This document shows, in pieces, positions 25,752 to 39,645 of a DNA stretch of 64,000 nucleotides. Numbering within the stretch: the first letter of the stretch is position 1; every line of letters starts with the position of its first letter. Source of the DNA: Massilia putida (lineage in GTDB: Bacteria; Pseudomonadota; Gammaproteobacteria; Burkholderiales; Burkholderiaceae_D); the NCBI RefSeq assembly GCF_001941825.1, contig NZ_CP019037.1, positions 186,001-250,000 on the forward strand. Reading direction: 5' to 3'. A model generated the notes under the pieces. The model saw only the letters and a list, made by a program, of their open reading frames with translations, was not told where the DNA came from and searched no databases. The position numbers were made by a program, and so were the translations under genes.

Positions 25752-26960
25752 ATGGCAGAGGCATACATTTACGATCACGTTCGCACCCCGCGCGGGCGTG
25801 GCAGGGCGAACGGCGCACTGCACCAGATACCGCCCATCGAACTCGCGGCGCAGGTGTTGGGCGCGCTGCGCGACCGGAGCGACCTCGACAGCGCTCTCGT
25901 CGACGACGTCGTGCTGGGCGTCGTCACGCCGGTGGGCGAGCAGGGATGCGATATCGCCCGTCCGGCCGCGCTGATCGCGGGTTATTCGGAATCGGTGCCG
26001 GGCATGCAGCTGGATCGCTTCTGTTCGTCGGGGCTGGATGCCGTCAACATGGCAGCCGCGCAGGTGATGTCCGGCCAATCGCAACTGGTGGTCGGCGGCG
26101 GCGTCGAATCGATGTCGCGCGTGCCGATGGGATCGCAGGGCGGGGCCTGGGCGCGCGACCCATCGGTGATCTACCGGACGTATTTTGCGCCTCAGGGCAT
26201 CGGTGCAGACCTGATCGCGACCCGTTCGGGATTCACGCGCAACGATATCGACGGTTATGCGGTGGCGAGCCAGCGGCGCGCCGCGCATGCCTGGGACCAG
26301 GGCTATTTCGACCGGTCCGTGATTCCGGTGACGGACGATCTGGGCTTCCCCGTGCTGCGGCGCGACGAGCACATGCGTCCGGGTACCACGCTCGACGATC
26401 TCGCCAAGCTGGAGCCGGCCTTCGCGCTGATGGGGGAAAAAGGAGGCTACGACGCCATCGCCCTGCAGCGCTATCCTGACCTGCTCGAGATCAAGCACGT
26501 GCACACCGGCGGCAATTCGAGCGGCATCGTGGACGGCGCCGCCGGCGTGCTGGTCGGCAGTCGCGCCATCGGCGAGCAGCTGGGCCTGAAACCGCGCGGC
26601 CGGATCGTCGCGTTCGCGTCGGTCGGTTCGGAGCCGACCATCATGCTGACCGGTCCCGCCGAGGCGACCCGCAAGGCGCTGCGCAATGCCGGACTGACCC
26701 TGGCCGACATCGACCTGTTCGAACTGAACGAAGCCTTCGCGTCGATGGTGCTGGAATACATGCGCGTGCTCGAGATCCCGCACGAGCGCATCAACGTCAA
26801 CGGTGGCGCCATCGCCATGGGACATCCGCTGGGCGCGACCGGCGCGATGCTGGCCGGCACCCTGCTGGACGAACTGGAACGCAGCGGCAAGCGCTACGGC
26901 GTCGTGTCCCTGTGCGTCGGCATCGGCATGGCCACCGCCACCGTCATCGAGCGCCTGTGA
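25752..26960 (+). CDS. Acetyl-CoA C-acyltransferase (thiolase)
   Basis: A 402-residue degradative-type thiolase that cleaves 3-oxoacyl-CoA with CoA. The nucleophile is Cys91 in [28 protein letters not shown] and the second active-site Cys in LCVGIGMA are all present. The ATG at 25752 follows GGGAG. It opens a four-gene plus-strand operon (thiolase, FadB-like, small ACAD, large ACAD), enough for one complete beta-oxidation turn. Its nearest relative in the window is the thiolase at 41824, which shares the opening [10 protein letters not shown] and the same partner gene, suggesting that one operon arose by duplication. Confidence 0.93.
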   Translation: MAEAYIYDHVRTPRGRGRANGALHQIPPIELAAQVLGALRDRSDLDSALVDDVVLGVVTPVGEQGCDIARPAALIAGYSESVPGMQLDRFCSSGLDAVNMAAAQVMSGQSQLVVGGGVESMSRVPMGSQGGAWARDPSVIYRTYFAPQGIGADLIATRSGFTRNDIDGYAVASQRRAAHAWDQGYFDRSVIPVTDDLGFPVLRRDEHMRPGTTLDDLAKLEPAFALMGEKGGYDAIALQRYPDLLEIKHVHTGGNSSGIVDGAAGVLVGSRAIGEQLGLKPRGRIVAFASVGSEPTIMLTGPAEATRKALRNAGLTLADIDLFELNEAFASMVLEYMRVLEIPHERINVNGGAIAMGHPLGATGAMLAGTLLDELERSGKRYGVVSLCVGIGMATATVIERL

Positions 26961-26994
26961 GCGCGCCCCACTACTTTTGAGCGACGAACAATCC

Positions 26995-29145
26995 ATGTAC
27001 ACAACTCTCAATCTCGAAGTCGGCGCCGATGGCGTGGCGGTCGTGACCATCGACGTGCCCGGCAGCACGGCGAACGTGATGACGCCGGCATTCCGCGCCG
27101 ACCTGGCGGCGGTGATCGACCGGGTCGGCAGCGACGCCGGCGTGGTCGGTGCCGTCATCACGTCCGCCAAGGCCGACTTCATGGCCGGCGGTGACCTGAA
27201 AGCCATGGTCGAGCAATTTTCGGCCCCGCTTACCAAGGACGAGGCATTCCGTATCGCCACGCTGATGAGTCCGCTGCTGCGCAAGCTGGAAACCAGCGGC
27301 AAGCCGTTCGTCGCGGCCATCAACGGCCCCGCGATGGGCGGCGGACTCGAGCTGGCGCTGGCCTGCCATGCGCGCGTGGCGCTGGACTCGCCCCAGGTGC
27401 GCCTGGCGCTGCCCGAGGTGACGCTGGGGCTGATCCCCGGTGCCGGCGGTTCGCAGCGTCTGCCGCGCCTGATCGGGGTGCAGAAGGCATTGCCCCTCCT
27501 GCTCAAGGGGACGGTCCTCGGCGTCCGCCAGGCCGAGGAGCTGGGCCTGGTCGACAACGTCGCCGGCGCCGACCTGGTCAAGGTTGCGCGTTCCATGGTC
27601 GCGGCCGCCAATCCCGTTCAGCCCTGGGACCGCAAGGGTTATCAGGTGCCCGGCGGCGCGGGATTCTTCGACGTCGACCTGGGCGCGGCGTACAACCTGA
27701 CGGCGACGTCGATCGCCAAGGACACGGCACGCAACTATCCTGCGCCGATCGCCCTGCTGACGGTCGTGGCGCGCGGCGTGATGCTGCCGATGGACGCGGC
27801 GCTGCACCTGGAATCCTGCCACTTCGCCAAGCTCGTGCTGGACCCGGTCGCCCGCAACATGGTGCGCACGAGCTTCGTCAGCAAGGGCGAGCTCGACAAG
27901 TTGGCGCGCCGGCCCAGGGATATCCCTCCGGGCAAGCTGTCGCAGGTCGGCGTGATCGGCGCCGGCCTGATGGGTGGCGGCGTCGCGCAAGTGTGTGCCG
28001 CCGCCGGCCTGGAGGTCAGGCTGGTCGATGCGACACTGGAGCAGGCCGCGGCCGGCAAGCAGCGCCTGGCCGACGTCTATGCCAAGCTGGTGCAGCGCGG
28101 CCGCATGGCGCAAGACAAGGTGGACGGGATCCTGGCACGCATCGTCCCGACCGCCGACTATGCGCAACTGTCCGGCTGCGGCCTGGTGGTCGAAGCGGTG
28201 TTCGAGAACCGCGAGGTCAAGAGCCAGGTGTTCCGCAAGCTCCAGGAGGTGCTGGCGCCGGACGCGATCATCGCGAGCAACACGTCGTCGCTGCCGATCA
28301 CCGGCCTGGCCGAAGGCGTGTCGCATCCCGAGCGCTTCATCGGCCTGCACTTCTTCTCGCCGGTGGACCGCATGCCGCTGGTCGAAGTGGTGACCGGCGC
28401 GCTGACCGCGGAGCGGACGCTGGCGCATGCATTGGACTTCATCAAGCTGCTGCGCAAGACGCCGATCGTGGTCAAGGATTCGCGCGGCTTCTTCACCACG
28501 CGCGTCATCAGCGCCTACCTGACCGAAAGCATGGGCATGCTGGCCGAGGGTGTGAAACCCGCGCTGATCGACAACGCGGCCAAGCTGGCCGGCATGCCGA
28601 TCGGCCCGCTGTCGCTGGTGGATGAACTGACCATCGAACTGGGCTACAACGCGATGAACCAGGAAAAAGCCGACCTGGGCGAAGCGTGGCGCGCGCCGCC
28701 GGGCTATCCGGTGCAACACAAATTCGTGGCCGAACTGGATCGCAAGGGCCGCCGCTACGGCAAGGGATTCTACGACTACATCGATGGCAGGAAGACCTTG
28801 TGGCCGGGCCTGGACGCGGTCTATCCGCCCGCGCCGGAACAACCCGCCGTCGACGAGCTGAAGCGGCGCATGCTGTATATCCAGTCGCTCGAGGCCGCCC
28901 GCTGCTTCGAAGAGGGCGTCATCGCCGATCCGGCCGAGGGCGATGTCGGCTCCGTATTGGGAATTGCGTTCCCGGCCTACACCGGCGGCGTATTTTCCCT
29001 GATCGACACGGTCGGCATCCGCACCTTCGTCGAGCAATGCGAGCAGCTGGCCGACCGCTACGGCGAGCGGTATCGCCCCAGCGCCTGGCTGAAGGCACGG
29101 GCCGCCCGCGGCGAACCATTCTATCCGGCCGCGTCGGCCGCCTGA
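26995..29145 (+). CDS. Fused enoyl-CoA hydratase / 3-hydroxyacyl-CoA dehydrogenase (FadB-like)
   Basis: A 716-residue bifunctional protein. The N-terminal crotonase domain (1-~190) keeps both Glu residues in [11 protein letters not shown] and LPEVTLGLIPGAGG. The NAD-binding domain begins near residue 317 with VGVIGAGLMGGG, and the catalytic His lies in LHFFSPVDRMPLVEV. Two 3HCDH C-terminal domains complete it (~500-700). It hydrates 2-enoyl-CoA and oxidises the 3-hydroxy product with NAD+. The ATG at 26995 has only a weak GAGCGA upstream; translation may rely on the 34-nt proximity to the thiolase. Confidence 0.93.
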   Translation: MYTTLNLEVGADGVAVVTIDVPGSTANVMTPAFRADLAAVIDRVGSDAGVVGAVITSAKADFMAGGDLKAMVEQFSAPLTKDEAFRIATLMSPLLRKLETSGKPFVAAINGPAMGGGLELALACHARVALDSPQVRLALPEVTLGLIPGAGGSQRLPRLIGVQKALPLLLKGTVLGVRQAEELGLVDNVAGADLVKVARSMVAAANPVQPWDRKGYQVPGGAGFFDVDLGAAYNLTATSIAKDTARNYPAPIALLTVVARGVMLPMDAALHLESCHFAKLVLDPVARNMVRTSFVSKGELDKLARRPRDIPPGKLSQVGVIGAGLMGGGVAQVCAAAGLEVRLVDATLEQAAAGKQRLADVYAKLVQRGRMAQDKVDGILARIVPTADYAQLSGCGLVVEAVFENREVKSQVFRKLQEVLAPDAIIASNTSSLPITGLAEGVSHPERFIGLHFFSPVDRMPLVEVVTGALTAERTLAHALDFIKLLRKTPIVVKDSRGFFTTRVISAYLTESMGMLAEGVKPALIDNAAKLAGMPIGPLSLVDELTIELGYNAMNQEKADLGEAWRAPPGYPVQHKFVAELDRKGRRYGKGFYDYIDGRKTLWPGLDAVYPPAPEQPAVDELKRRMLYIQSLEAARCFEEGVIADPAEGDVGSVLGIAFPAYTGGVFSLIDTVGIRTFVEQCEQLADRYGERYRPSAWLKARAARGEPFYPAASAA

Positions 29146-29158
29146 GCCCGGAATCACC

Positions 29159-30280
29159 ATGAACTTCGAATTTTCGGACGAGCAGGAAGAATTGCGGCGC
29201 CAGGCGCGCCGCCTGCTGGCGGACGGCCTGGCGAAGGCGCGCGGCGCGCTGGACCACGGCGCCAGCCATGACGCGGCATTGTGGCGGCAGATCGTGGACA
29301 TGGGCTGGCCCGCCGCGGCGATCCCGGAACAGCAGGGCGGATTGGGGCTGGGTCCCCTCGAGTTGTGCGTGCTGGCCGAGGAAACGGGCCGCACGCTGGC
29401 GCCGGTTCCGTTCGCGACCTCGGTGCTGCACGCGACCGAGGCGCTCAAGCTGTGTCCAGCGGACCCGCTCGCGGGTGCGACGCTGGGACGCCTGGCGGAG
29501 GGTGGCGCCATCGCCACGGTGGCGTTCGCGGAAGAGGGAGGCGGCCGCTGGGATGCGATCCCGGCGGCGCGGGTCGAGGCCGGACGGCTCACGGGCGTCA
29601 AGACGGCGGTGGCCGAGGGCAGTTACGCCGGGTTCGCCGTGGTGTCTGCGCGCGCAGCGGACGACGAGGACGGTTACGGGTGGTGGCTGGTCGATCTCGA
29701 TGCGCCTGGCGTCACGCGCACCGGTGTCGAGGCGATCGACTGCGTGCGCCGGCATGCCACGCTCGCGTTCGACAGGGTACCTGCCGCGCGGCTCGGGGGC
29801 GCGGGCGAGGGTGCAGGGCTCGTACGCGACCTGCTCGACCGCGCAGCCGTGTACGACGCGTTCGAGCAGCTGGGCGGTGCCGAGGCCGCGCTCGCGATGA
29901 CCATCGACTACGTGAAGACGCGCCAGGCGTTCGGCCGTCCGGTCGCCGGTTACCAGGCGGTCAAGCACAAGCTGGCGGACCTGTACGTGAAGGTCCAGCT
30001 GGCGCGCAGCCATGCGTACTACGGCGCCTGGGCCTTGCTGAACGACGTGCCCGAGCTGCCGGTGTGCGCGGCCGGCGCGCGGCTGGCGGCGACCGATGCG
30101 TTCACGGCGGCCGCCGAGGAATCGGTCCAGCTGCACGGCGGCATCGGCTTTACCTGGGAAAGCGACTGCCAGCTGTATTACCGGCGCGCGCGCCTGCTGG
30201 CGGCCGCGCTGGGAAGCAGGGCGGTGTGGTCGAGGCGCCTGGCCCATGCGCTCGTCGCCCACGGCGTCGGCGTGGCGTAG
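29159..30280 (+). CDS. Acyl-CoA dehydrogenase, small-subunit type
   Basis: A 373-residue ACAD beginning MNFEFSDEQEELRRQ, with RQAFGRPVAGYQAVKHKLAD near residue 258 and the C-terminal LHGGIGFTWESDCQLYYRRA. The middle beta domain is divergent and lacks the TEPxxGSD flavin segment found in the partner at 30316, as expected for the non-FAD subunit type of two-gene ACADs. It starts 13 nt after the FadB stop and 36 nt separate its stop from the large ACAD, so the two are made together. Electron acceptor: ETF (61576/62531). Confidence 0.88.
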   Translation: MNFEFSDEQEELRRQARRLLADGLAKARGALDHGASHDAALWRQIVDMGWPAAAIPEQQGGLGLGPLELCVLAEETGRTLAPVPFATSVLHATEALKLCPADPLAGATLGRLAEGGAIATVAFAEEGGGRWDAIPAARVEAGRLTGVKTAVAEGSYAGFAVVSARAADDEDGYGWWLVDLDAPGVTRTGVEAIDCVRRHATLAFDRVPAARLGGAGEGAGLVRDLLDRAAVYDAFEQLGGAEAALAMTIDYVKTRQAFGRPVAGYQAVKHKLADLYVKVQLARSHAYYGAWALLNDVPELPVCAAGARLAATDAFTAAAEESVQLHGGIGFTWESDCQLYYRRARLLAAALGSRAVWSRRLAHALVAHGVGVA

Positions 30281-30315
30281 CCACCGCCCCAACAAGCAAC
30301 ATACCGGAGTCACAG

Positions 30316-31530
30316 ATGGATTTCAAAGACAGTCCCGAAGAAGCATCGTATCGCGAACGCGTGCGCCACTGGCTGGCCGAGAACGCCCCGCCATTCGAGG
30401 TACCGCCCGGCACGCCGGCGGACGAGGAAGCCTATATGCACAAGGCGCGCGGCTGGCAGGCCCGCAAGGCGGACGCGGGTTACGTGGGCATCCACTGGCC
30501 CGAGGCCGTCGGAGGCCAGGGCGGTACCCCGATCCAGCACGTGCTGTTCCACCAGGAAGAGGAACGGTTCTCGCTGCCGACCATCCCCTACCACGTCGGC
30601 ATGGGCATGTGCCTGCCGACGATCTTTACGCACGGCACGCCCGCGATGATGGAACGTTTCGTCAAGCCCGGCATGCGCGGCGAGGAGCTGTGGTGCCAGC
30701 TGTTTTCCGAGCCGGCGGCCGGCTCCGACCTGGCCGGGGTGCGCACGCGCGCCGTACGCGACGGCGACGACTGGGTCGTCAACGGCCAGAAGGTGTGGAC
30801 GTCGTACGCGCACCAGTCGCAATTCGGCATCCTGCTGGCGCGCACCGATCCCGAGGTCCCCAAGCACAAGGGACTGACGATGTTTTATATCGACATGCGC
30901 GCGCCGGGCGTGGAGGTGCGTCCGATCCGCACCATGCTGGGCGATGCCGAGTTCAACGAGGTGTTCCTGTCCGACGTGCGTATCCCCGACAGCCAGCGCC
31001 TGGGCAAGGTCGGCGACGGTTGGAAGGTGTCGCTGACGACGCTGATGTTCGAACGCTTCGCGGTCGGCGGCAAGCCGGCGCAGGCGCCGGGCGTCGGCGA
31101 TCTGCTCGAGCTGGCGCGTGCGCGCGCCGGCACGGCGGACGTGCTGGACACACCCGGACTGGAGGAAGCGCTCGCCCGCTTCTACGTGACGGACCAGGGG
31201 GTCGCGCTCACGCGCATGCGCGCCATGACCGCCGTCTCGCGCGGCGACGTGCCAGGGCCGGAAGCGTCGATCGGCAAGCTCGTGATGGCCAAGACCCTGC
31301 AGGACATGAGTGCGTTCGCGCTGGAGATGATGGGCGCCGACGCGATCGACAACCGCCCCGCCAGCGCCGCCAGCCGATACAACTACTGGTACATGTGGTC
31401 GTCCGGCCTGCGCATCGCGGGAGGCACCGACGAGATCCTGCGCAACGTGATCGCCGAGCGCGTCCTCGGCCTGCCGGCCGACATCCGCGTCGACCGCGAC
31501 ATCCCGTTCAACAAGATCGGCAGCGCATAA
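30316..31530 (+). CDS. Acyl-CoA dehydrogenase, large-subunit type
   Basis: A 404-residue ACAD with the full flavin-binding set: FSEPAAGSDLAGVRT near residue 134, WVVNGQKVWTSYAH near 154 and the C-terminal AGGTDEILRNVIAERVLGLP. It forms alpha,beta-unsaturated acyl-CoA. The N-terminal helix domain (EEASYRERVRHWLAENAP) matches the large members of the other pairs at 45453 and 55278. It is last in the operon, closed by the terminator at 31547. Together with the small ACAD it probably forms one heteromeric enzyme. Confidence 0.9.
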   Translation: MDFKDSPEEASYRERVRHWLAENAPPFEVPPGTPADEEAYMHKARGWQARKADAGYVGIHWPEAVGGQGGTPIQHVLFHQEEERFSLPTIPYHVGMGMCLPTIFTHGTPAMMERFVKPGMRGEELWCQLFSEPAAGSDLAGVRTRAVRDGDDWVVNGQKVWTSYAHQSQFGILLARTDPEVPKHKGLTMFYIDMRAPGVEVRPIRTMLGDAEFNEVFLSDVRIPDSQRLGKVGDGWKVSLTTLMFERFAVGGKPAQAPGVGDLLELARARAGTADVLDTPGLEEALARFYVTDQGVALTRMRAMTAVSRGDVPGPEASIGKLVMAKTLQDMSAFALEMMGADAIDNRPASAASRYNYWYMWSSGLRIAGGTDEILRNVIAERVLGLPADIRVDRDIPFNKIGSA

Positions 31531-31546
31531 CGCCAGGCGGGGGCGC

Positions 31547-31589
31547 AAAAAACCGGGCCGGCGATACGAATCGCCGGCCCGGTTTTTTT
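31547..31589. terminator. Bidirectional terminator between convergent operons
   Basis: An A-run, a long GC-rich stem (CCGGGCCGGCGAT with ATCGCCGGCCCGG, 4-nt loop) and a T-run of seven. Symmetric A and T runs allow use by both the plus-strand operon ending at 31530 and the minus-strand operon ending at 31638. Confidence 0.92.
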
Positions 31590-31637
31590 GTCCGTACATG
31601 ACGGGACCGGAGCATGGCCGGCCGGACGTCCACTGTA

Positions 31638-32405
31638 TCACTTGCCCGCGAAGACAGGATCGCGCTTGCCGGCGAACGCGGCACAGCCTTCGGCGAAATC
31701 GGCCGAGCCGATCAGCAGTGCCTGCGTATCGGCTTCCCAGTCCAGCAACGTATCCAGGCTCTGGGGACCGCGCGCCAGGCATGCCTTGGTCGCGGCGATG
31801 GCGCCGGGCGCCGCGCCGGCGAGCCGCCGTGCACGCTGCAGCGCGTGGTCGAGCACGCCGCCATCCTCGGCCAGGAAATCGACGAGCCCGATGGCGTGCG
31901 CCTGGGCGCCGTCCAGCACTTCGGCGAACATCGCCAGGCGGCGCGCGCGGGCCAGGCCGATCCGCTGCGGCAGCGTCCACAGGGCTCCCCAGTCGGGCAT
32001 CAGGCCGACCTTGCCATAGACAGCGCCGAACCGGCTGCGGCTGTCGGCCACCACGAAGTCGCACGCCGCGGCCAGCGACAGGCCCGCTCCGAATGCGGCG
32101 CCTTCCACCGCCGCGATCACGGGCAGACGGCCGCCGACGATGGCGCGCACCGTGCGATGTCCGGTGCGCATCGCCGCGCGCATGTCGAGCGCGACGTCGC
32201 TCAAGCCGTCGAGTTCGCCGCCGGCGCAGAAATGCGGGCCTCCGGTAATGACGATCGCGCGGCAACTTGCATCGTCCTCCAGTTCACGCAGGTGGCGTTC
32301 CAGCCCCTGGTACAACGCGGGCGAGAGTGCGTTGCGGCGCTGTGGCAGGTTCATGGTCAGGACCGCGACGGCGCCCTGGCGCTCGATCAATACGGCATCG
32401 TTCAT
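31638..32405 (-). CDS. Crotonase-family enoyl-CoA isomerase-like protein
   Basis: A 255-residue crotonase. HFCAGGELDGL near residue 59 forms the oxyanion site. The first hydratase Glu is replaced by Ser (GAGLSLAAACD), and the second region reads YGKVGLMPDWGA with Asp, the pattern of PaaG-type isomerases and some dehalogenases rather than hydratases. It likely shifts a double bond during degradation of an unsaturated acyl-CoA. ATG 32405 has AAGGAG upstream. It is the last gene of the nine-gene minus-strand operon starting at 43029. Confidence 0.82.
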   Translation of the reverse strand: MNDAVLIERQGAVAVLTMNLPQRRNALSPALYQGLERHLRELEDDASCRAIVITGGPHFCAGGELDGLSDVALDMRAAMRTGHRTVRAIVGGRLPVIAAVEGAAFGAGLSLAAACDFVVADSRSRFGAVYGKVGLMPDWGALWTLPQRIGLARARRLAMFAEVLDGAQAHAIGLVDFLAEDGGVLDHALQRARRLAGAAPGAIAATKACLARGPQSLDTLLDWEADTQALLIGSADFAEGCAAFAGKRDPVFAGK

Positions 32406-32484
32406 GGATTTCTCCTTCTGTGAATGAGGGCGGCCGATGTCGCGCCGCAGATACCCTGGGCGCGCCTTGCGGCCGCCGGCGCCG

Positions 32485-33360
32485 TCAGGCGGCATGGCGC
32501 GACCCCAGCGTGCGCCCCAGGAAGCCGAGCACCGCGCCGTTGAACGCATCGTTCTTGTCGCCGGCGACCATGTGGCCGGCGCCTTCGACGTCGACGGTGT
32601 CCGCGTGCGGCATCAGGCCGTGCAGGTGGCGCGCGCCAGCTTCGCTCACGACTTCGCTGGCCTTGCCGCGCACGAGCAGGGTGGGAATACGGATGCGCGC
32701 GGCGGCGGCATCCATGCGGTCGTACACGGCACCGGTGCCGCGGTCGCTCCTGCCATTCTGGAACGCCGGATCCCAATGCCAGTACAAGCGGCCGTCGGCG
32801 CCGCGCCGCAGGTTCTTCATCAGTCCAGCGTTGCTGGCGGGGCGGGGGCGCGTGGGGTTGTAGGCCGTCACGGCGGCGGCCGCCTCATCGAGATTGGCAA
32901 ATCCGTCCGGGTTACCGCGCATGAAATTGCGGATGCGCGCGATGCCTTGCTGCTCCATGCGCGGCACGACGTCGACCAGGACCAGCGCGCTGGCCACCGG
33001 GCCGTCCGCTTCCCCGACCGCGATCATCGACGTGGCGCCGCCCAGCGATGCGCCGACCAGGGCCGGCGCGCGCCGCAGCGTGCGCACGACGGCCAGAAGG
33101 TCGCCCACGAAGGCGTTCATCGAGTAATCGCCGTCGGGCGCCCATTGGCTGTCGCCGTGGCCGCGCAGGTCGAGCGTCAGCACGTGGTAGCCGGCGGCGA
33201 GCAGTTCGCGCGCCGCCTTGCCCCATGAATGACGGGTCTGGCCGCCGCCGTGCAACAGGATCACCGGCGGCGCCGACGGATCGCCGCCGACGTCGGCCGC
33301 TAGCCGCACGCCCTGGTATCCGGTGTAGAACGCCGGCTGCATGGTGGTGCTGATGCTCAT
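32485..33360 (-). CDS. Alpha/beta-fold hydrolase
   Basis: A 291-residue hydrolase with the oxyanion segment LLHGGGQTRHSW, the nucleophile elbow GASLGG (Ser) and a C-terminal GAGHMVAGDK (His). LRGHGDS is also typical of the fold. Substrates in this fold range from esters to lactones and C-C bonds; none can be named here. It starts 7 nt after the FadB-like stop, so it belongs to the same transcript. A second, unrelated-by-position hydrolase of the fold is at 43116. Confidence 0.87.
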   Translation of the reverse strand: MSISTTMQPAFYTGYQGVRLAADVGGDPSAPPVILLHGGGQTRHSWGKAARELLAAGYHVLTLDLRGHGDSQWAPDGDYSMNAFVGDLLAVVRTLRRAPALVGASLGGATSMIAVGEADGPVASALVLVDVVPRMEQQGIARIRNFMRGNPDGFANLDEAAAAVTAYNPTRPRPASNAGLMKNLRRGADGRLYWHWDPAFQNGRSDRGTGAVYDRMDAAAARIRIPTLLVRGKASEVVSEAGARHLHGLMPHADTVDVEGAGHMVAGDKNDAFNGAVLGFLGRTLGSRHAA

Positions 33361-33367
33361 GGCGCCG

Positions 33368-35503
<2,136 letters not shown>

Positions 35504-35504
35504 G

Positions 35505-36686
35505 TCATGCCTTTCCGTACAGTGTGACGACGCAGGCGCCGCCGATGCCGATGTTGTGTTGCAGTGCCAGGCGGGCCCCGTCGACCTGGCGCTTGCCGCT
35601 GCGTCCGCGCAGTTGCTCGACCAGTTCGGTGCACTGCGCCAGTCCGGTCGCGCCCAGCGGGTGGCCCTTCGACAGCAGGCCGCCGGACGGGTTGGTCACG
35701 ACCTTCCCGCCATACGTGTTGTCGCCGTCCCAGATGAACTGCTCGGCGCCGCCTTCGGGCGCCAGCCCCAGGGCTTCGTAGCTGATCAGCTCATTGGCCG
35801 TGAAGCAGTCGTGCAGTTCCACCACGTCGAGGTCCTCCGGGCCGACGCCGGCCTGTTCGTACACGCTCCGGGCGGCATCGCGCGACATGTCGTAGCCGAC
35901 CGCCTTGACCATCGAGTCGGCCCCGAAGGTGGACGGGTAATCGGTGACCATGGCCTGGCCAAGGATGACGACGTCGGTGGCGATGCCGTGGCGACGCGCG
36001 AAACGCTCGCTGACCAGGATGGCCGCCGCCGCGCCGCAGGTCGGCGGGCAGCATTGCAGCTTGGTCAGCACGCCGTAGATAGTCGGTGACGCCATGACCT
36101 CCTCGACCGTCACCAGGTCGCGGAAGATGGCGCGCTCGTTGTGCTGCGCATGCCGGCGCGCCTTCTCCGAGATCTTCGCGAACGTCTCGGGACGGGTGCC
36201 GAAGCGGGCACTGTATTCGACGCCCGCGCCGCCGAACAGGTGCGGCGCCGGATAGGCATCCAGCGCAGGCTGCAGGCGCTGGGACTGCAGGTTCCAGTCC
36301 TCCAGCGGATTCGGGCGGTCCGCGTAGATGGTCGGCAGGGCGCCCGGCGACATCTGTTCGAAGCCGACCGCCAGCGCGCAATCGATGATGCCGGCCTCGA
36401 TCGCCTGGCGCGCCAGGAACAGCGCCGACGATCCGGTGGCGCAATTGTTGTTAAGGTTGAAGATGGGGACCCCGGTCATGCCGGCGCGGTACACCGCCTT
36501 CTGGCCCGAGGTGCTGTCGCCATACACATAGCCGGCGAAGACCTGCTGCACCGTATCGTAGCCGACGCCGGCGTCGGCCAGCGCCAACCGGATCGCCTCG
36601 GCGGCCATCGCGTCGTAGGTCGCGCTCCGGCCGGGTTTCACGAACGGGATCATTCCGACGCCTGCCACCACTGCTTTGCTGCTCAT
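35505..36686 (-). CDS. SCP-x-type thiolase (lipid-transfer protein family)
   Basis: A 393-residue thiolase of the sterol carrier protein-x branch: N-terminal AVVAGVGMIPFVKPG, nucleophile Cys82 in NNNCATGSS, VELHDCFTANE in place of NEAFA, and GGLLSKGHPLGATG. SCP-x thiolases cleave branched 3-oxoacyl-CoAs, classically the side chains of sterols and 2-methyl-branched acids, giving propionyl-CoA when the alpha carbon carries a methyl. This would link the cluster to the prp genes. ATG 36686 has GAGGAG upstream. No separate SCP-2 domain is attached. Confidence 0.9.
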   Translation of the reverse strand: MSSKAVVAGVGMIPFVKPGRSATYDAMAAEAIRLALADAGVGYDTVQQVFAGYVYGDSTSGQKAVYRAGMTGVPIFNLNNNCATGSSALFLARQAIEAGIIDCALAVGFEQMSPGALPTIYADRPNPLEDWNLQSQRLQPALDAYPAPHLFGGAGVEYSARFGTRPETFAKISEKARRHAQHNERAIFRDLVTVEEVMASPTIYGVLTKLQCCPPTCGAAAAILVSERFARRHGIATDVVILGQAMVTDYPSTFGADSMVKAVGYDMSRDAARSVYEQAGVGPEDLDVVELHDCFTANELISYEALGLAPEGGAEQFIWDGDNTYGGKVVTNPSGGLLSKGHPLGATGLAQCTELVEQLRGRSGKRQVDGARLALQHNIGIGGACVVTLYGKA

Positions 36687-36703
36687 GTCTGCTCCTCTCG
36701 TCG

Positions 36704-38849
<2,146 letters not shown>

Positions 38850-38859
38850 CTTGTGCTCC

Positions 38860-39645
38860 TCAGGCGGTGGCGCGGCGCGCGGCCGCGTTGGTGAAGGCCT
38901 TGAGCGCGGCCTGCGCGGCCGGGGCGGCAAGGAGCGTCGCGAAGGCGTGGCATTCGTCGTCCAGGACCGACTGCACGAGCCTGGCTTCCGCGCGCCGCAT
39001 CAGCGCCTTGGTCTCGAGGACGGCGGCATGCGGCAGGGCCGCCAGCCGGGCCGCGGTCGCCGCCGCGCGTCCGAGCGCGCTGCCGTCGTCGACCACCTCG
39101 GTCACCAGGCTGGCGCGTTGCGCTTCCGCCGCGTCGAAGGGCTCGCCCAGCATCAGCCAGCGCACCGCCTGCTTGTAGCCCGCGGCGCGCGGGAGCAGCA
39201 GGCTGGAGGCGCCTTCGGGGCACAGTGCAAAATTAATGAAGGGCATCAGGAAGCGTGTCGACCGGCCCGCATACACGACATCGCAATGCAGGAGCAGGGT
39301 ACTGCCCACGCCGATCGCACCGCCTTCGACGGCGGCCACGACAGGCTTTTCGCAACGCGACAGCGCGCCGAGGAAATGTGCGGGCACGAAATCCTCGCCG
39401 TCCTCGAAGCCGATGAAGTCGGCCAGGTCGTTCCCGCCGGTAAAATATTCACCGGCACCGCTGAGCAGGACAACGCGCACGGCCTCGGTACTGTTGGCCA
39501 TGTTCAGCAGCCACGCGAGCTGCAGGTACATGTCGAACGTCAGGGCGTGGCGCCGTTCAGGGCGGTTCAGCGTGATATGCAGCACGCCGTCCTCGACACG
39601 GCTCAGGACGTGCTCGCTGTGCGGCAGGGCGCAGGGCGAGCTCAT
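38860..39645 (-). CDS. Crotonase-family enoyl-CoA isomerase-like protein
   Basis: A 261-residue crotonase. The first hydratase Glu is missing (GVGSTLLLHCD) and the second region reads MPFINFALCPEGAS. A Glu three residues later than usual is the pattern of Delta3,Delta2-enoyl-CoA isomerases. It would move double bonds into position for the adjoining FadB-like enzyme, to whose stop codon its ATG is overlapped (ATGA at 39642-39645). This coupling supports cooperation on unsaturated substrates. Confidence 0.83.
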   Translation of the reverse strand: MSSPCALPHSEHVLSRVEDGVLHITLNRPERRHALTFDMYLQLAWLLNMANSTEAVRVVLLSGAGEYFTGGNDLADFIGFEDGEDFVPAHFLGALSRCEKPVVAAVEGGAIGVGSTLLLHCDVVYAGRSTRFLMPFINFALCPEGASSLLLPRAAGYKQAVRWLMLGEPFDAAEAQRASLVTEVVDDGSALGRAAATAARLAALPHAAVLETKALMRRAEARLVQSVLDDECHAFATLLAAPAAQAALKAFTNAAARRATA